Shown here: one piece after another, positions 18,633 to 29,904 of the stretch
Position numbering within the stretch: the stretch's first letter is position 1
How the letters are laid out: each line of letters starts with the position of its first letter
Source of the DNA: Micromonospora inaquosa
Lineage (GTDB): Bacteria > Actinomycetota > Actinomycetes > Mycobacteriales > Micromonosporaceae
Reading direction: 5' to 3'
Length of the DNA: 64,000 nt
Assembly: GCF_003857055.1 (NCBI RefSeq)
Contig: NZ_QGSZ01000233.1
Coordinates: forward strand, 30,667-94,666
Made by a program: the position numbers and the translations under genes
Notes under the pieces: generated by a model
What the model was told of the DNA's origin: nothing
The model's input: the letters and a program-made list of their open reading frames with translations, nothing else
The model's database searches: none

Positions 18633-20135
18633 TCAGAAGCCGCGGGCCAGCCGGTAGTAGGCCTGGTTCCAGCGGAGTTCGTCGGCGAAGCGGCGGGGCT
18701 CCGTCTCGGCGTCGATGACGACGAGCTCGGTGCGGCTCATCTCCGCCAGGTCGTGCAGCTCCTCCACGCCCACCGCCTGCGACAGCACCGTGTGGTGCGG
18801 GGCACCCGCGGTGATCCACGCCTCGGCCGAGACCGGCAGGTCGGGGCGCGGACGCCAGACGGCCCGGGCGACCGGCAACCGGCGCAGCGGCTGCGGCGGG
18901 GACACCACGTCGATCTCGTTGGCCACGAGCCGGAACCGCTCCCCCATGTCGGACAGGCCGAGCACGACGGCCGGACCGGGTGCCGCGTCGAACACCAGCC
19001 GGACCGGGTCCTCCCGGCCACCGATGCTCAGCGGATGGATCTCCACGTTGGGCACGTCCGACGCGATGGTCGGGCACACCTCCAGCATGTGGGCGCCGAG
19101 CACCAGCTCGTTGCCCGGGGTGAGGTCGTAGGTGTAGTCCTCCATGAACGAGGTGCCGCCACTCACACCCACCGACATCGCCTTGAGGGTGCGGACCAGG
19201 ACCGAGGTCTTCCAGTCACCCTCGCCGCCGAAGCCGTAGCCGTCCGCCATCAGCCGCTGCACGGCGATGCCCGGCAGCTGACGCAGCCCCCCGAGGTCCT
19301 CGAAGTTCGTCGTGAAGGCCCGGAAACCACCCGCGTCCAGGAAGGCACGCATGCCCAGCTCCAGGCGCGCGGCGTAGCGCAGCGAGTGGTGCTGCTCGCC
19401 GCCGGGCAGCAGCTCGCCGACGATGCGGTAGGTGTCCTCGTACTCCTTGACCAGGTCGTCCACCTGCGCGTCGGTGACCTCGCCGACCACCTCGATCAGG
19501 TCGTTGACGCCGTAGGTGTTGACCGAGACCCCGAACCGCAGCTCGGCCTCGACCTTGTCGCCCTCGGTCACCGCGACGTCGCGCATGTTGTCACCGAAGC
19601 GGGCCAGGCGCAGCGACCGCATCGCCGACCAGCCCAGCGCCGCGCGCGCCCACGCGCCGACCCGAGTGGTCACCCGCGGGTCGCTGACGTGCCCGGCCAC
19701 CGTCTTACGGGCCACACCGAGACGCGTCTGGATGTACCCGAACTCGCGGTCGCCGTGGGCGGCCTGGTTCAGGTTCATGAAGTCCATGTCGATGTCGTTC
19801 CACGGCAGCAGAACGTTCGCCTGGGTGTGCAGGTGCAGCAGCGGCGTCTGCAACGCGTCCAGACCGGAGATCCACATCTTGGCCGGCGAGAACGTGTGCA
19901 TCCAGGCGATCACCCCGACGGCACCCTGAGCGGCGGCGTCCCGGCAGACCTGCAGGATCTCGCCACTGTTGGTCAGGACGGGCTTCCAGACCACGCGGGC
20001 GGGAATCTGCGGCGAGTCGTCGAGCGCTGCCGCGATCTGGCGGGACTGCTCAGCCACCTGGCGGAGCGTCTCCTCGCCGTACATGCCTTGGCTGCCGGTG
20101 AGGAACCAGATCTCGGGTTCGGTGTGTGGTGCCAT
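18633..20135 (-). CDS. araA: L-arabinose isomerase
   Basis: A 500-residue enzyme, the usual length, converting L-arabinose to L-ribulose in the cytoplasm. The protein starts with the family hallmark [16 protein letters not shown]. Residues around [15 protein letters not shown] and [10 protein letters not shown] carry the conserved glutamates, and GAHMLEVCP and HHTVLSQAV the conserved histidines of the metal site. [25 protein letters not shown] substrate-pocket residues are present near 116-136. The ATG at 20135 follows a GGAAGG-like site; the open frame further upstream is a shadow of the permease gene. It is the last gene of the seven-gene arabinose operon, 26 bases after the permease gene, with a terminator behind it. 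Confidence 0.95.
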   Translation of the reverse strand: MAPHTEPEIWFLTGSQGMYGEETLRQVAEQSRQIAAALDDSPQIPARVVWKPVLTNSGEILQVCRDAAAQGAVGVIAWMHTFSPAKMWISGLDALQTPLLHLHTQANVLLPWNDIDMDFMNLNQAAHGDREFGYIQTRLGVARKTVAGHVSDPRVTTRVGAWARAALGWSAMRSLRLARFGDNMRDVAVTEGDKVEAELRFGVSVNTYGVNDLIEVVGEVTDAQVDDLVKEYEDTYRIVGELLPGGEQHHSLRYAARLELGMRAFLDAGGFRAFTTNFEDLGGLRQLPGIAVQRLMADGYGFGGEGDWKTSVLVRTLKAMSVGVSGGTSFMEDYTYDLTPGNELVLGAHMLEVCPTIASDVPNVEIHPLSIGGREDPVRLVFDAAPGPAVVLGLSDMGERFRLVANEIDVVSPPQPLRRLPVARAVWRPRPDLPVSAEAWITAGAPHHTVLSQAVGVEELHDLAEMSRTELVVIDAETEPRRFADELRWNQAYYRLARGF

Positions 20136-20161
20136 GGGGTTGCCTTCCGCGAGAGGGGCGG

Positions 20162-21151
20162 TCACTTGTAACGGATTCCGATGAGGCGCTGCAGGAGGAT
20201 GAACGCGAAGAGCAGGCCGCCAATCACGATCTTGGTCCACCAGGAGTTGAGGCTCCCATCGAAGGTGATGAGGGTCTGGATCACGCCCAGGACCAGCACG
20301 CCGAGCACCGTGCCGAAGACGTAACCCGCGCCACCGGTGAGCACCGTGCCACCGATGACGACGGCGGCGATGACGTCCAACTCCATCCCCACGGCGATCA
20401 GCGGCGCGCCGGAGAGGGTGTAGAAGGACAGCAGGATGCCGCCGATGGCCGAGCAGAGACCACTGATCGTGTAGACGGCGATCCGGGTCCGCGCCACCGG
20501 CAGGCCCATCAGCAACGCCGACTGCGGGTTGCCGCCGATGGCGTACACGTTGCGCCCCAGCCGGGTGTAGGCCAGCGTGTACGCGGCGATGGCGACCACC
20601 ACGAAGGCGATCAGCACGCTGATCGACACGAAGTTGCCGCGGGGATTCCCGATCCGCTCCTGCGACATCGAGGTCCAGAACCCGTCGGTGATCGGAATCG
20701 ACGCGCCGGAGATGAACGTGCACATGCCCCGGGCGAAGAACATCCCGGCGAGCGTGACGATGAACGGCTGGATCTCGAAGAAGTGGATGACGCAGCCCAT
20801 CAACAGGCCGAGCGTCGGGCCGATGAGCAGGGCGATGACGAGCACCAGCGCCGCCGGCATGCCGTCCTGCAGCAACGCGGCCGACACCATCGCCGTCATC
20901 GCGACGACCGACCCGACCGACAGGTCGATGCCACCGGTGAGGATCACGAACGTCATACCCACCGCGACAACGAGCAGGAAGCCGTTGTCGATGAAGACGT
21001 TGAAGATGACCTGGACATTGGAGAACGCGGTGTACTGCGAGACGCCGATGCCGTACATCACCAGCAGCAGGGCGAGCGTCGCCAGGACCGGTATCTGCTT
21101 CCTCGGCAGCCGGAACCGGGTACGACCGGCGGTAAGCGTTCCAGTGGTCAT
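20162..21151 (-). CDS. Sugar ABC transporter permease (YjfF type)
   Basis: A 329-residue membrane protein of the carbohydrate importer 2 permease family, with about eight to ten hydrophobic segments. It carries the family signature [17 protein letters not shown] and the cytoplasmic [16 protein letters not shown] loop that contacts the ATPase. Like E. coli YjfF, it is the shorter of two permeases encoded together, so the channel is probably a heterodimer with the 21148-22218 product. The ATG at 21151 overlaps the stop of that gene by four bases. In this operon the imported sugar is most likely L-arabinose, although the E. coli relative takes up galactofuranose. Confidence 0.85.
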   Translation of the reverse strand: MTTGTLTAGRTRFRLPRKQIPVLATLALLLVMYGIGVSQYTAFSNVQVIFNVFIDNGFLLVVAVGMTFVILTGGIDLSVGSVVAMTAMVSAALLQDGMPAALVLVIALLIGPTLGLLMGCVIHFFEIQPFIVTLAGMFFARGMCTFISGASIPITDGFWTSMSQERIGNPRGNFVSISVLIAFVVVAIAAYTLAYTRLGRNVYAIGGNPQSALLMGLPVARTRIAVYTISGLCSAIGGILLSFYTLSGAPLIAVGMELDVIAAVVIGGTVLTGGAGYVFGTVLGVLVLGVIQTLITFDGSLNSWWTKIVIGGLLFAFILLQRLIGIRYK

Positions 21152-22214
21152 GCCGGCACCTGCTCCTTCGGCTTGTCGGCGACGGGGGCGGGCGGCGGGG
21201 AGTTCCGCCTGCGGCGGCTGAACCGGGCCCGGAAGGCCGGTGCCTGGATGAGGCAGACGGCGATGACGACGACCGCTTTGAACAGCAGGGACGTCTGCGG
21301 CGAGATGTCCATGGCGTACACCGTGGTGGTCAGGGTCTGAATGATCAGCGCGCCGATGATGGTGCCGCTGAGGAAGAACCGGCCGCCCGCGAGGGACGTA
21401 CCCCCGATGACGACCGCGAGGATCGCGTCCAATTCCACCCAGAGGCCGACGGCGTTGCCGTCGGCGCTGGAGACGTTGGCCGTCATCATGAAACCGGCGA
21501 CCGCGGCGCACGCGGCGCTGATCACGTACGCGAGGAAGATGACCCGGCCGGACCGGATGCCGGCGAGCCGGCTGGCCATGGAGTTGCCGCCCACCGACTC
21601 GATGATCATGCCGAGCGCGGTGCGACGGGTGAACGCGGCGACGAGCAGGGCCGCGGCGAGGGCGATGAAAATGGCCAGCGGCAGGGTCAGCGCGTGGCCC
21701 AGGCCGATCGCCCGGTACGGCTCGGAGTTGATGGTGATGATCTGGCCCTCGGTGATCAGCTGGGCGAGACCCCGGCCGGCGACCATCAGGATCAGGGTGG
21801 CGATGATCGGTTGAATACCGATCACGGCCACCAGCACCCCGTTCCAGGCGCCGAGCACGAGCGAGACCCCCATCGCCATCGCGAGGGCGGTAACCACCAC
21901 GCCAAGGCTGCTCTGGTCGGGCTGCTTGCTGATGTACATGCAGGCGATCGCGCCACTGATCGCGCAGAGCGAGCCGACCGACAGGTCGATGCCGCCGGTC
22001 GAGATGACCAGGGTCATGCCCAGCGCGACGAGGATCAACGGTGCGCTCAGCCGCAGGATGTCGATCGGCGTGCCGTACAGGTGCCCGTCCTTGAGCTCAA
22101 TGGACAGGAACCCGGGCCGGTAGATCGTGTTCGCGGCGAGCATGACGAACAGCACGGCGGCGGGCCAGAACAGCCGGTGTCCGGTGATCGCCCGATAGCG
22201 GCTCATGGCGTCGT

Positions 22215-22218
<4 letters not shown>
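21148..22218 (-). CDS. Sugar ABC transporter permease (YtfT type)
   Basis: A 356-residue membrane protein and partner of the permease encoded directly after it. The signature [19 protein letters not shown] and the ATPase-contact loop [17 protein letters not shown] are intact. The C-terminal 30 residues are a charged and Pro-rich cytoplasmic tail ([16 protein letters not shown]), absent from the shorter partner. The ATG at 22218 overlaps the ATPase stop by four bases, and its own stop overlaps the next start, so ATPase and both permeases are translationally coupled. Two distinct permeases plus a two-domain ATPase match the E. coli YtfQRT-YjfF arrangement. Confidence 0.85.
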
Positions 22219-23756
<1,538 letters not shown>

Positions 23757-23810
23757 CCCATCAGACCTCTTCTGGGTTGTCGACACGGAAGGGCCACCAC
23801 GCCCCCGCGA

Positions 23811-23850
23811 CGCCCGCCCGGTCGCCCCTGGGGGGTCGCTCGGGCGGGCG
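23811..23850. terminator. Intra-operon hairpin after the binding-protein gene
   Basis: A 10-bp GC-only stem (23811-23820 with 23841-23850), extended inward by further pairing, lies between the binding-protein stop and the ATPase start. A second, imperfect hairpin occupies about 23905-23945. Such attenuating or mRNA-stabilising hairpins commonly raise binding protein over membrane components. Confidence 0.6.
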
Positions 23851-23945
23851 TGGTACGGGGGTCGTCGCGGGCCAAGCCCGGTCCGTTTCGGGTAGGGAAG
23901 CGACGCGGCGGGGCCGCCACGCGAGCGCGGCGACCCCGTCGTCGA

Positions 23946-24950
23946 TCAGTACTTACGGTTGGGCAGAGCTTCCTTCGCCTGCTCAGTCGTGAAGGTGGTC
24001 TCCTCGGTCTCGATCCGAGCAGGCACCTCCTGGCCCTCGTGGACCTTCTTGGCCAGGTCCATCAGCTGTGGGCCGAGCAGCGGGCTGCACTCCGCGATGA
24101 AGTTGAACTTCCCGTCGGCGAGAGCCTGCATGCCATCCTTCACGGCGTCGACCGTGATGATGGTGATGTCCTTGCCGGGCGTCTTGCCGGCCGCGGTGAT
24201 CGCCTCAAGCGCGCCCAGACCCATGTCGTCGTTGTGCGCGAACAGCACGTCGATCTTCGGGTACGCCTTGAGGAACTGCTCCATGACCTGCTTGCCGCCG
24301 GCCCGGGTGAAGTCACCCGGCTGAGAGGCGATGATCTTCAGGTTCGGGTTGGCGGCGATCGCCTCACCGAAGCCCTTCTTGCGGTCGTTCGCCGGCGCCG
24401 CACCGGTGTTGCCCTGCAGCTCGACGATGTTCACCGGGCCCGAGGCGCTCTTCTTCTGCTCGACCAGCCACTCACCGGCGAGCCGGCCCTCCTTGACGAA
24501 GTCCGAGCCGAGGAAGGTCTTGTACAGGGTCTTGTCGGCCGAGTCCACCGAGCGGTCGGTCAGGATGACCGGGATGCCGGCGTCCTTGGCCTCCTTGAGC
24601 ACGGTGTCCCACCCGGACTCCACCACCGGCGAGAAGGCGATCACGTCGACCTTCTGCTGGATGTAGTTGCGGATCGCCTTGATCTGGTTTTCCTGCTTCT
24701 GCTGAGCGTCATCGAACTTCAGCTCGATCCCCGCGGCAGCCGCCGACTCCTTGATCGAGGTGGTGTTCGCGGTCCGCCACCCGCTCTCCGCGCCGACCTG
24801 GGAGAAGCCCATCGTGATCTTGCCGTCGTCCTTGGACCCGCCGCCGCCGGTGTCGCTGTTGCCGCAGGCCGCCACGCCGCCGACCAGCAGCACGCTGGCG
24901 AGGACCGCGGCAGCGCGCCACGGAGCGGACTGCGTTCGCATCTTTCCCAT
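23946..24950 (-). CDS. Sugar-binding lipoprotein of the arabinose ABC importer (YtfQ type)
   Basis: A 334-residue solute-binding lipoprotein. The signal peptide ends in the lipobox LVGGVAAC near residue 29, followed by a Gly-rich linker. The mature protein is a type I periplasmic-binding fold: ITMGFSQVGAESGWRTANT, VDVIAFSPVVESGWD, IPVILTDRSVD and VLFAHNDDMGLGALEAI are close to E. coli YtfQ, a galactofuranose binder that shares its fold with arabinose-binding proteins. AGGAGATTCG just before the ATG at 24950 fixes the start. It is placed third in the operon after araB and araD, 128 bases from araD. The operon context points to L-arabinose, possibly furanose forms. Confidence 0.88.
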   Translation of the reverse strand: MGKMRTQSAPWRAAAVLASVLLVGGVAACGNSDTGGGGSKDDGKITMGFSQVGAESGWRTANTTSIKESAAAAGIELKFDDAQQKQENQIKAIRNYIQQKVDVIAFSPVVESGWDTVLKEAKDAGIPVILTDRSVDSADKTLYKTFLGSDFVKEGRLAGEWLVEQKKSASGPVNIVELQGNTGAAPANDRKKGFGEAIAANPNLKIIASQPGDFTRAGGKQVMEQFLKAYPKIDVLFAHNDDMGLGALEAITAAGKTPGKDITIITVDAVKDGMQALADGKFNFIAECSPLLGPQLMDLAKKVHEGQEVPARIETEETTFTTEQAKEALPNRKY

Positions 24951-25078
24951 CGAATCTCCTTGGCTGGATGTGGTGGGTAACCGCGCGAACCGCCGAGGTG
25001 CGAAGGAGCGGCGTACGCGGGTGGTGCGTGCTGGTGCGTCGTGGTGCAGACCGACGGGTCCCGGATGTTCGGTGAGGG

Positions 25079-25771
25079 TCAGGAACCCGCCGGTGCGACT
25101 GGTTGTTGGCCGTAGACGTTCTGGTAGCGGTCGTAGAGGGAGTCGATGTCGGCCTGCGCCATCGGGACCGGCTGCCCGAGGGTGTGGGCCAGGTGCGCGG
25201 TACGGGCCACGTCCTCGCACATGACTGCCGCCTTGACCGCCGCGCGGGCGTCGCGGCCGATGGTGAACACGCCGTGGTTGCGCATCAGCACCGCGGGCGA
25301 ACGGTGCCCGGCGAGCGTGGCGACGATGCCCTTGCCGATGTCGTCACCGCCGATCAGCGCGAACGGGCCGATCGGGATCTCCCCGCCGAACTCGTCGGCC
25401 TGCGCGGTGAGGTGGCAGGGGATCGACTCCCCACACGCCGCCCAGGCGGTCGCGTACGAGCTGTGCGTGTGGACGACCCCACCGACCTCGGGCATGGCCC
25501 GATAGACGTAGGCGTGGGCGGCGGTGTCGCTGGACGGGGCGAAGTCGCCCTCGACGAGAACACCGTCGAGGTCGCACACCACCATCGTGGCCGCGGTGAG
25601 GTCGTCGTAGCTCACCCCACTCGGCTTGATCACCATCAGATCCTGGCCGGGAACCCGCGCGGAGACGTTGCCGGACGTCCAGGCGACCAGGTTGTACCGG
25701 GTCAGCTCGGCGTGCAGGCGGGCGACGGTCTCGCGCAGCTCGCCGATCTGTCGGTTCACCTCGGCGTTCAC
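25079..25771 (-). CDS. araD: L-ribulose-5-phosphate 4-epimerase
   Basis: A 230-residue class II aldolase-fold enzyme that converts L-ribulose 5-phosphate to D-xylulose 5-phosphate, the last step from arabinose into the pentose phosphate pathway. Family motifs are TSGNVSAR near residue 32, IKPSGVSYDDL near 48, the zinc-binding VHTHSSYATAW (two His) near 99, and MRNHGVFTIG (third His) near 163. Length agrees with other AraD proteins. The ATG at 25771 overlaps the araB stop by four bases, so the kinase and epimerase are coupled, an order also seen in other Actinobacteria. Confidence 0.93.
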   Translation of the reverse strand: MNAEVNRQIGELRETVARLHAELTRYNLVAWTSGNVSARVPGQDLMVIKPSGVSYDDLTAATMVVCDLDGVLVEGDFAPSSDTAAHAYVYRAMPEVGGVVHTHSSYATAWAACGESIPCHLTAQADEFGGEIPIGPFALIGGDDIGKGIVATLAGHRSPAVLMRNHGVFTIGRDARAAVKAAVMCEDVARTAHLAHTLGQPVPMAQADIDSLYDRYQNVYGQQPVAPAGS

Positions 25772-27450
25772 GCCACCACCTCCAGCGGGGTCTCGTGTGC
25801 GGTCGCGGCGGCCTCGACCGCCGCGTTACGGATCGCCCGCAGGCGGAGCATGACGTCGTTGCCGCCGCGACCGAAGTGGTCGTGCAGCGACCGGTACTCG
25901 GCGTAGAGCGCGTCGTAGGCGCGGGCCCGCTCGGGGTCCGGACGGTAGACGGCCTCGTGCACCCGACCCATCGCCCGCGACGCCTCGTGGATCGACGGGA
26001 ACTCACCGGCGGCGACGGCGGCGTGGATCGCCGAGCCCAGCGCCGGCCCCTGCGCCGAGGCGATGATGTTCAGCGGTCGCTTGGTCACGTCGGCGTAGAT
26101 CTGCATCAGCAACGCGTTGTTGGTCAGACCACCGGCGATCACCAGGTCGTTCACCGGGACTCCGGCGTCGACGAACGCCTCGATGATCATCCGGGTGCCG
26201 TACGCGGTGGACTCCAGCAGGGCCCGGTAGATGTCCTGCGGCCGGGTGGCCAGGGTCATCCCGACGATCAGACCGCTGAGGTCGTGGTTGACCAGCAGGG
26301 AACGGTTGCCGTTCCACCAGTCCAGGGCGATCAGGCCGTGCGCGCCGACGGGCTGGCTCGCGGCCAGCTCGGTGAGGCGTTCGTGCGAGTCGATGCCAGC
26401 CGGGGCGGCGTGCTCGACGAACCAGCCGAAGATGTCGCCGACGCCGCTCTGCCCGGCCTCGTAACCCCACGCGCCGGGGCTGATGCCGCCGTCCACGACA
26501 CCGCACATGCCGGCCACCTCGGCGACCTCCGCGCCGTTGACGACGTGGCAGGTCGAGGTGCCCATGATGGCGACCAGCCGACCGGGCTCCACCGCCTGCG
26601 CGGACGCCGCGGTGACGTGCGCGTCGACGTTGCCGACGGCCACCGCGATCCCCTCCGGCAGGCCGGTCCATGCGGCGGCCTGGGCGGTGAGCGCGCCGGC
26701 CCGGGCGCCGAGGGGCAGCAACGGGCCGTCCAGCTTGGCCACGAAGTCGCCGAAGTTGGGGTTGAGCGCGGTCAGGAAGTCCTTGGAGGGATAGTGACCG
26801 TCCTGCAGGATGCCCTTGTATCCAGCCGTGCAGACGTTGCGGGTCTCGGTGCCGCAGAGCTGCCAGACGATCCAGTCGGCCGCCTCGATGAAGCGCTCGG
26901 CCCGGTCGTAGACCTCCGGGTCCTCCTCCAGCATCTGCAGGCCCTTGGCGTACTGCCACTCGGCGGAGATCTTGCCGCCGTACCGGCCGATCCACGGCTC
27001 GGCCCGCTCGTGGGCCAGCGCGTTGATCCGGTCGGCGTGCGGCTGCGCGGCGTGGTGCTTCCACAGCTTGACCCAGGCGTGCGGCCGATCGCGCAGCTCG
27101 GGCGTCTCGCACAGCGGAGTGCCGTCGGCGAGCGTCGGCAGCACGGTGCAGGCGGTGAAGTCGATGCCGATGCCGACCACCGCCGCCGGGTCCACCCCTG
27201 CGGCGGCCACCGCCGCCGGGACGGCGTACCGCAGCACGTCGCGGTAGTCCTGCGGGTTCTGCAGGGCCCAGTCCGGGGGTAGCGTTCGACCTCCCGGCAG
27301 CGCCGTGCTGATCACGCTATCGCCGTACTCGTGCACCGCGGTCCCCAACTCGGCACCATCGCCGACACGGACCACCAGAGCTCGCCCGGACAGGGTGCCG
27401 TAATCGACACCGACGACGTAGCGGTCGTCAGCTCCGTCCACACGGTTCAT
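25768..27450 (-). CDS. araB: L-ribulokinase
   Basis: A 560-residue FGGY-family sugar kinase that phosphorylates L-ribulose at O5 with ATP. The N-terminal phosphate-binding segment is VVGVDYGTLSGRALVVRVGD, typical of AraB, and the C-terminal ATPase motif is DLVIAGGLTNNALLMQIYAD. GTSTCHVVN and GYEAGQSGVGDIFGWF are further AraB hallmarks. GGAGGTGAAC right before the ATG at 27450 decides the start over an ATG four codons upstream. It is the first gene of the arabinose operon (araB, araD, binding protein, ATPase, two permeases, araA, all on the minus strand), and an operator lies 28 bases upstream of the start. Confidence 0.94.
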   Translation of the reverse strand: MNRVDGADDRYVVGVDYGTLSGRALVVRVGDGAELGTAVHEYGDSVISTALPGGRTLPPDWALQNPQDYRDVLRYAVPAAVAAAGVDPAAVVGIGIDFTACTVLPTLADGTPLCETPELRDRPHAWVKLWKHHAAQPHADRINALAHERAEPWIGRYGGKISAEWQYAKGLQMLEEDPEVYDRAERFIEAADWIVWQLCGTETRNVCTAGYKGILQDGHYPSKDFLTALNPNFGDFVAKLDGPLLPLGARAGALTAQAAAWTGLPEGIAVAVGNVDAHVTAASAQAVEPGRLVAIMGTSTCHVVNGAEVAEVAGMCGVVDGGISPGAWGYEAGQSGVGDIFGWFVEHAAPAGIDSHERLTELAASQPVGAHGLIALDWWNGNRSLLVNHDLSGLIVGMTLATRPQDIYRALLESTAYGTRMIIEAFVDAGVPVNDLVIAGGLTNNALLMQIYADVTKRPLNIIASAQGPALGSAIHAAVAAGEFPSIHEASRAMGRVHEAVYRPDPERARAYDALYAEYRSLHDHFGRGGNDVMLRLRAIRNAAVEAAATAHETPLEVVA

Positions 27451-27477
27451 GTTCACCTCCACCGTTAACGGGGATAG

Positions 27478-27491
27478 TGTTAACGCTCACA
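27478..27491. promoter_or_regulatory. LacI-type operator before the arabinose operon
   Basis: TGTTAACGCTCACA belongs to the same palindrome family as the sites before chvE, GH27 and GH43. It lies directly upstream of araB, next to an extra GTTAACG half at 27464-27470. Confidence 0.75.
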
Positions 27492-28010
27492 TCCAGCCTC
27501 GTCAAGACATCTACCCGCAACAGCTCCGTAACGGAACGCGGAAGGCGGACCGACTCGGGAGGGTTGATAGCGGATCAGCGCAAAGGATGCCAATCCGCCC
27601 TCAACTGCCCCGATCAGGCGAGGATGGGGGCCTCCGCCCGGAACGGATGTCGACCCGAGAGCCGCCGACGGGCGGGGCGACAGGTCCAGCGCGCCGGACA
27701 CTGCGGGACGACCGTCCGATAGCGACCACCTCTCTCGCGCCGACGATGGCAGCGATAACATCGCCGGACCGCCGCGCCCGTGCGCTCAGATCCGCGCCGC
27801 AGCCATTGGTGACCATGCACGCTCATGGGTGAGCGCTCCGCAGCGGCGGCCCGCACAGCGCGCAACCGGGCGGCGTGGCGGTGTTATCGATAACATTCGA
27901 CGTCTTGATTCTTCCCGCCGGCCGGGGCAGCCCGCGCGGCGGACGGCACCGGGAAGCACGATCCACCGGTGTCTCCTGGGTCGTGGAGTCGCCCGCAGAC
28001 CACGGGACGC
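27492..28010. other. Gene-free region upstream of araB
   Basis: About 520 bases with no credible gene on either strand: the open frames are Arg- and Pro-rich shadows. It contains the perfect operator at 27882-27895 and a half-matching one at 27747-27760 (right half AGCGATAACA), so a transcription unit may once have started here. Confidence 0.5.
27882..27895. promoter_or_regulatory. Perfect LacI-type palindrome without an adjacent gene
   Basis: TGTTATCGATAACA is a perfect 14-bp palindrome of the island operator family. It is about 430 bases upstream of araB and is not next to any gene start, so it may be an auxiliary looping site or an orphan. Confidence 0.6.
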
Positions 28011-28059
28011 GACGAACCGGCGGCCGACCCCGCTGGGCCGAGCCGCCGGCTCTTTCGTC
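28011..28059. terminator. Terminator of the ABC exporter operon
   Basis: A two-part stem: GACGAA (28011-28016) with TTCGTC (28054-28059), and CCGGCGGC (28017-28024) with GCCGCCGG (28042-28049), interrupted by a short bulge. It lies just beyond the stop of the permease gene at 28087 on the minus strand. Confidence 0.7.
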
Positions 28060-28086
28060 GCGATGGCGAGACCGCGCGCCGTCGGA

Positions 28087-28875
28087 TCAGGCCGTCCGGT
28101 TGCGGTTGTAGAGGGACTTGGCCCAGAGGAAGCACACCACGCTGATGACGGCGCACCAGACGACGGCGATGGCCCCGTTGTTCCCGATTCCGGTGCCCAG
28201 GAGCAGGCCGCGAAGGGTCTCCATGACGGGCGTGAAGGGCTGGTAGTCCGCGAACAACCGCACAGCGGTCGGCATGGAGTCGGTGGGGACGAACCCGCTG
28301 CCGAGGAACGGCAGAAGGATCAGCGGCATGGGCAGGTTGCTGGCCGTCTCGACGCTGTCACTGACCAGACCGAGAGCGACCGACAGCCAGGTGAGCGCAA
28401 AAGTGATCATGGCGAGGACGCCGACCGCGGCGAGCCACTCGACCGGGTTTGCCGTGGGCCGGAACCCGACCAGCAGCGCCACACCGGTGACGGCCGCGAG
28501 GCTGAGCATGGTCTGGATCAGGCTGCCCAGGACGTGACCCGTCAGGACCGACGGTCGGAAGATCGACATTGTGCGGAACCGGGCGATGATCCCCTCGGTC
28601 ATGTCCATCGCGACCGAGATGGCGGTGCCCTGCGCGGCGCTGACCACCGTGATGAGCAGGATGCCGGGGGTGACGTAGTTGGCGTACTGGGAGCGGTCGC
28701 CGGACGGGCCGAGCCCGGCGCCGAGCGTGCCGCCGAAGACGTAGACGAAGAGCAGCAGAATGATGATCGGGATGCCGATGAGCAGGAACGTCATCGACGG
28801 ATACCGCCGCATGTGCAGCAGATTGCGCCGCAGCATGGTGTTCGAGTCGCGGACGGCGAGGGAGAGGGTGCTCAT
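28087..28875 (-). CDS. ABC-2 type exporter permease (DrrB-like)
   Basis: A 262-residue membrane protein with six hydrophobic segments, the transmembrane half of a drug or lipid exporter of the daunorubicin-resistance (DrrAB) type. Typical features are an N-terminal cytoplasmic helix (RDSNTMLRRNLLHMRRYP), YANYVTPGILLITVVSAAQG in the second segment, and the amphipathic GFVPTDSMPTAVRLFADYQP loop before the last helices. The ATG at 28875 overlaps the stop of the ATPase gene by four bases. Its substrate cannot be told from sequence; relatives export antibiotics or lipids. Confidence 0.87.
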   Translation of the reverse strand: MSTLSLAVRDSNTMLRRNLLHMRRYPSMTFLLIGIPIIILLLFVYVFGGTLGAGLGPSGDRSQYANYVTPGILLITVVSAAQGTAISVAMDMTEGIIARFRTMSIFRPSVLTGHVLGSLIQTMLSLAAVTGVALLVGFRPTANPVEWLAAVGVLAMITFALTWLSVALGLVSDSVETASNLPMPLILLPFLGSGFVPTDSMPTAVRLFADYQPFTPVMETLRGLLLGTGIGNNGAIAVVWCAVISVVCFLWAKSLYNRNRTA

Positions 28876-29849
28876 CGCGTGGGAGCCCTTTCGTGGTCGG
28901 GTCGGCTGGCCCGGGTGTCCGGCTGACCGGTGAGGGTGAGGAAGACGTCGTCGAGGTCGGGGGTGTGCACGGAGAGCCCGGCCACGCTGATCGACGCGCG
29001 GTCGAGCTGGTCGAGCAGAGATCGCAGCGACCCGACCCCACCGTCACTCGGCACCTGGAGGGTGAGCGCCGCGTCGTCCCGGGTGGCGGTCTGCAACGTC
29101 CGGGCCGCCGAGTCGAGCCCCTCCTGGTCGGCGAACTGCAACACCACATGGCCGCCCGGGATGAGCCGCTTGAGCTCGCGCGGCGTGCCCTCGGCGATCA
29201 GTCGACCATGGTCGAGGAACGCCACCCGGTCGGCGAGTTGGTCGGCCTCCTCCAGGTACTGCGTGGTGAGCAGGATCGTCACGCCCTCGGCAACGAGCGC
29301 CCGGATGATGTGCCACATCGCCCGGCGGCTGCGCGGGTCGAGGCCGGTGGTCGGCTCGTCGAGGAAGATGACGCGGGGCTCGCCGACCAGGGTCATCGCG
29401 AGGTCGAGCCGTCGGCGCATGCCACCGGAGTACGTCGACACCGGCTTGCCCGCCGCCTCGGTCAGGTCGAACTGGTCGAGCAGGTCGGCGATCCGACGCC
29501 GGCCGGCGGCCCTGCCCAGGTGGCACAGGTCGGCCATCAGGGTCAGGTTCTCCCGGGCGGTGAGCAGGTTGTCGACGGCGGAGAACTGGCCGGTGACGCC
29601 GATCAGCGCACGTACCGCGTCGGGCTCGCGGGCCAGATCGTGGCCGAAGACGCGGGCAGTGCCGCCGTCGGCCTTGATCAGGGTGGAGAGGATCTGCACT
29701 GTGGTGGTCTTGCCGGCACCGTTGGGACCGAGCAACGCAAAGATCGTGCCCTCGGTGATCATCAGGTCGACGCCGTCCAGTACGACCTTGTCGCCGTAGG
29801 ACTTGCGCAGGTCGGTGGCGACGATCGCGGGGTTCATGGAGCTGGTCAT
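28872..29849 (-). CDS. ABC exporter ATPase (DrrA-like)
   Basis: A 325-residue ATPase pairing with the permease directly after it. Walker A GPNGAGKTT lies near residue 40, the signature is YSGGMRRRLDLAMTL, Walker B is VIFLDEPTTGLD, and the C-terminal 90 residues are the DrrA-type extension (GGHVVLQFADQEGLD, then SVHTPDLDDVFLTLTG). This fits the daunorubicin-resistance group, usually self-protection or multidrug exporters. A GAGGAGAC-type site precedes the ATG at 29849. The DUF4097 gene is 50 bases upstream in the same direction. The reference operon order here is RHH protein, DUF4097 protein, ATPase, permease. Confidence 0.88.
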   Translation of the reverse strand: MTSSMNPAIVATDLRKSYGDKVVLDGVDLMITEGTIFALLGPNGAGKTTTVQILSTLIKADGGTARVFGHDLAREPDAVRALIGVTGQFSAVDNLLTARENLTLMADLCHLGRAAGRRRIADLLDQFDLTEAAGKPVSTYSGGMRRRLDLAMTLVGEPRVIFLDEPTTGLDPRSRRAMWHIIRALVAEGVTILLTTQYLEEADQLADRVAFLDHGRLIAEGTPRELKRLIPGGHVVLQFADQEGLDSAARTLQTATRDDAALTLQVPSDGGVGSLRSLLDQLDRASISVAGLSVHTPDLDDVFLTLTGQPDTRASRPDHERAPTR

Positions 29850-29870
29850 GGTCTCCTCATTTGTGGTCGG

Positions 29871-29904
29871 CGCGGTGATCGGTCAGACGCGGTGATCGGT
29901 CAGG
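29871..29904. repeat. 17-base tandem duplication at a gene boundary
   Basis: CGCGGTGATCGGTCAG plus one variable base occurs twice without gap, 29871-29887 and 29888-29904. The second copy overlaps the stop codon of the DUF4097 gene, so the first looks like a small tandem duplication of the gene end. Confidence 0.7.
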
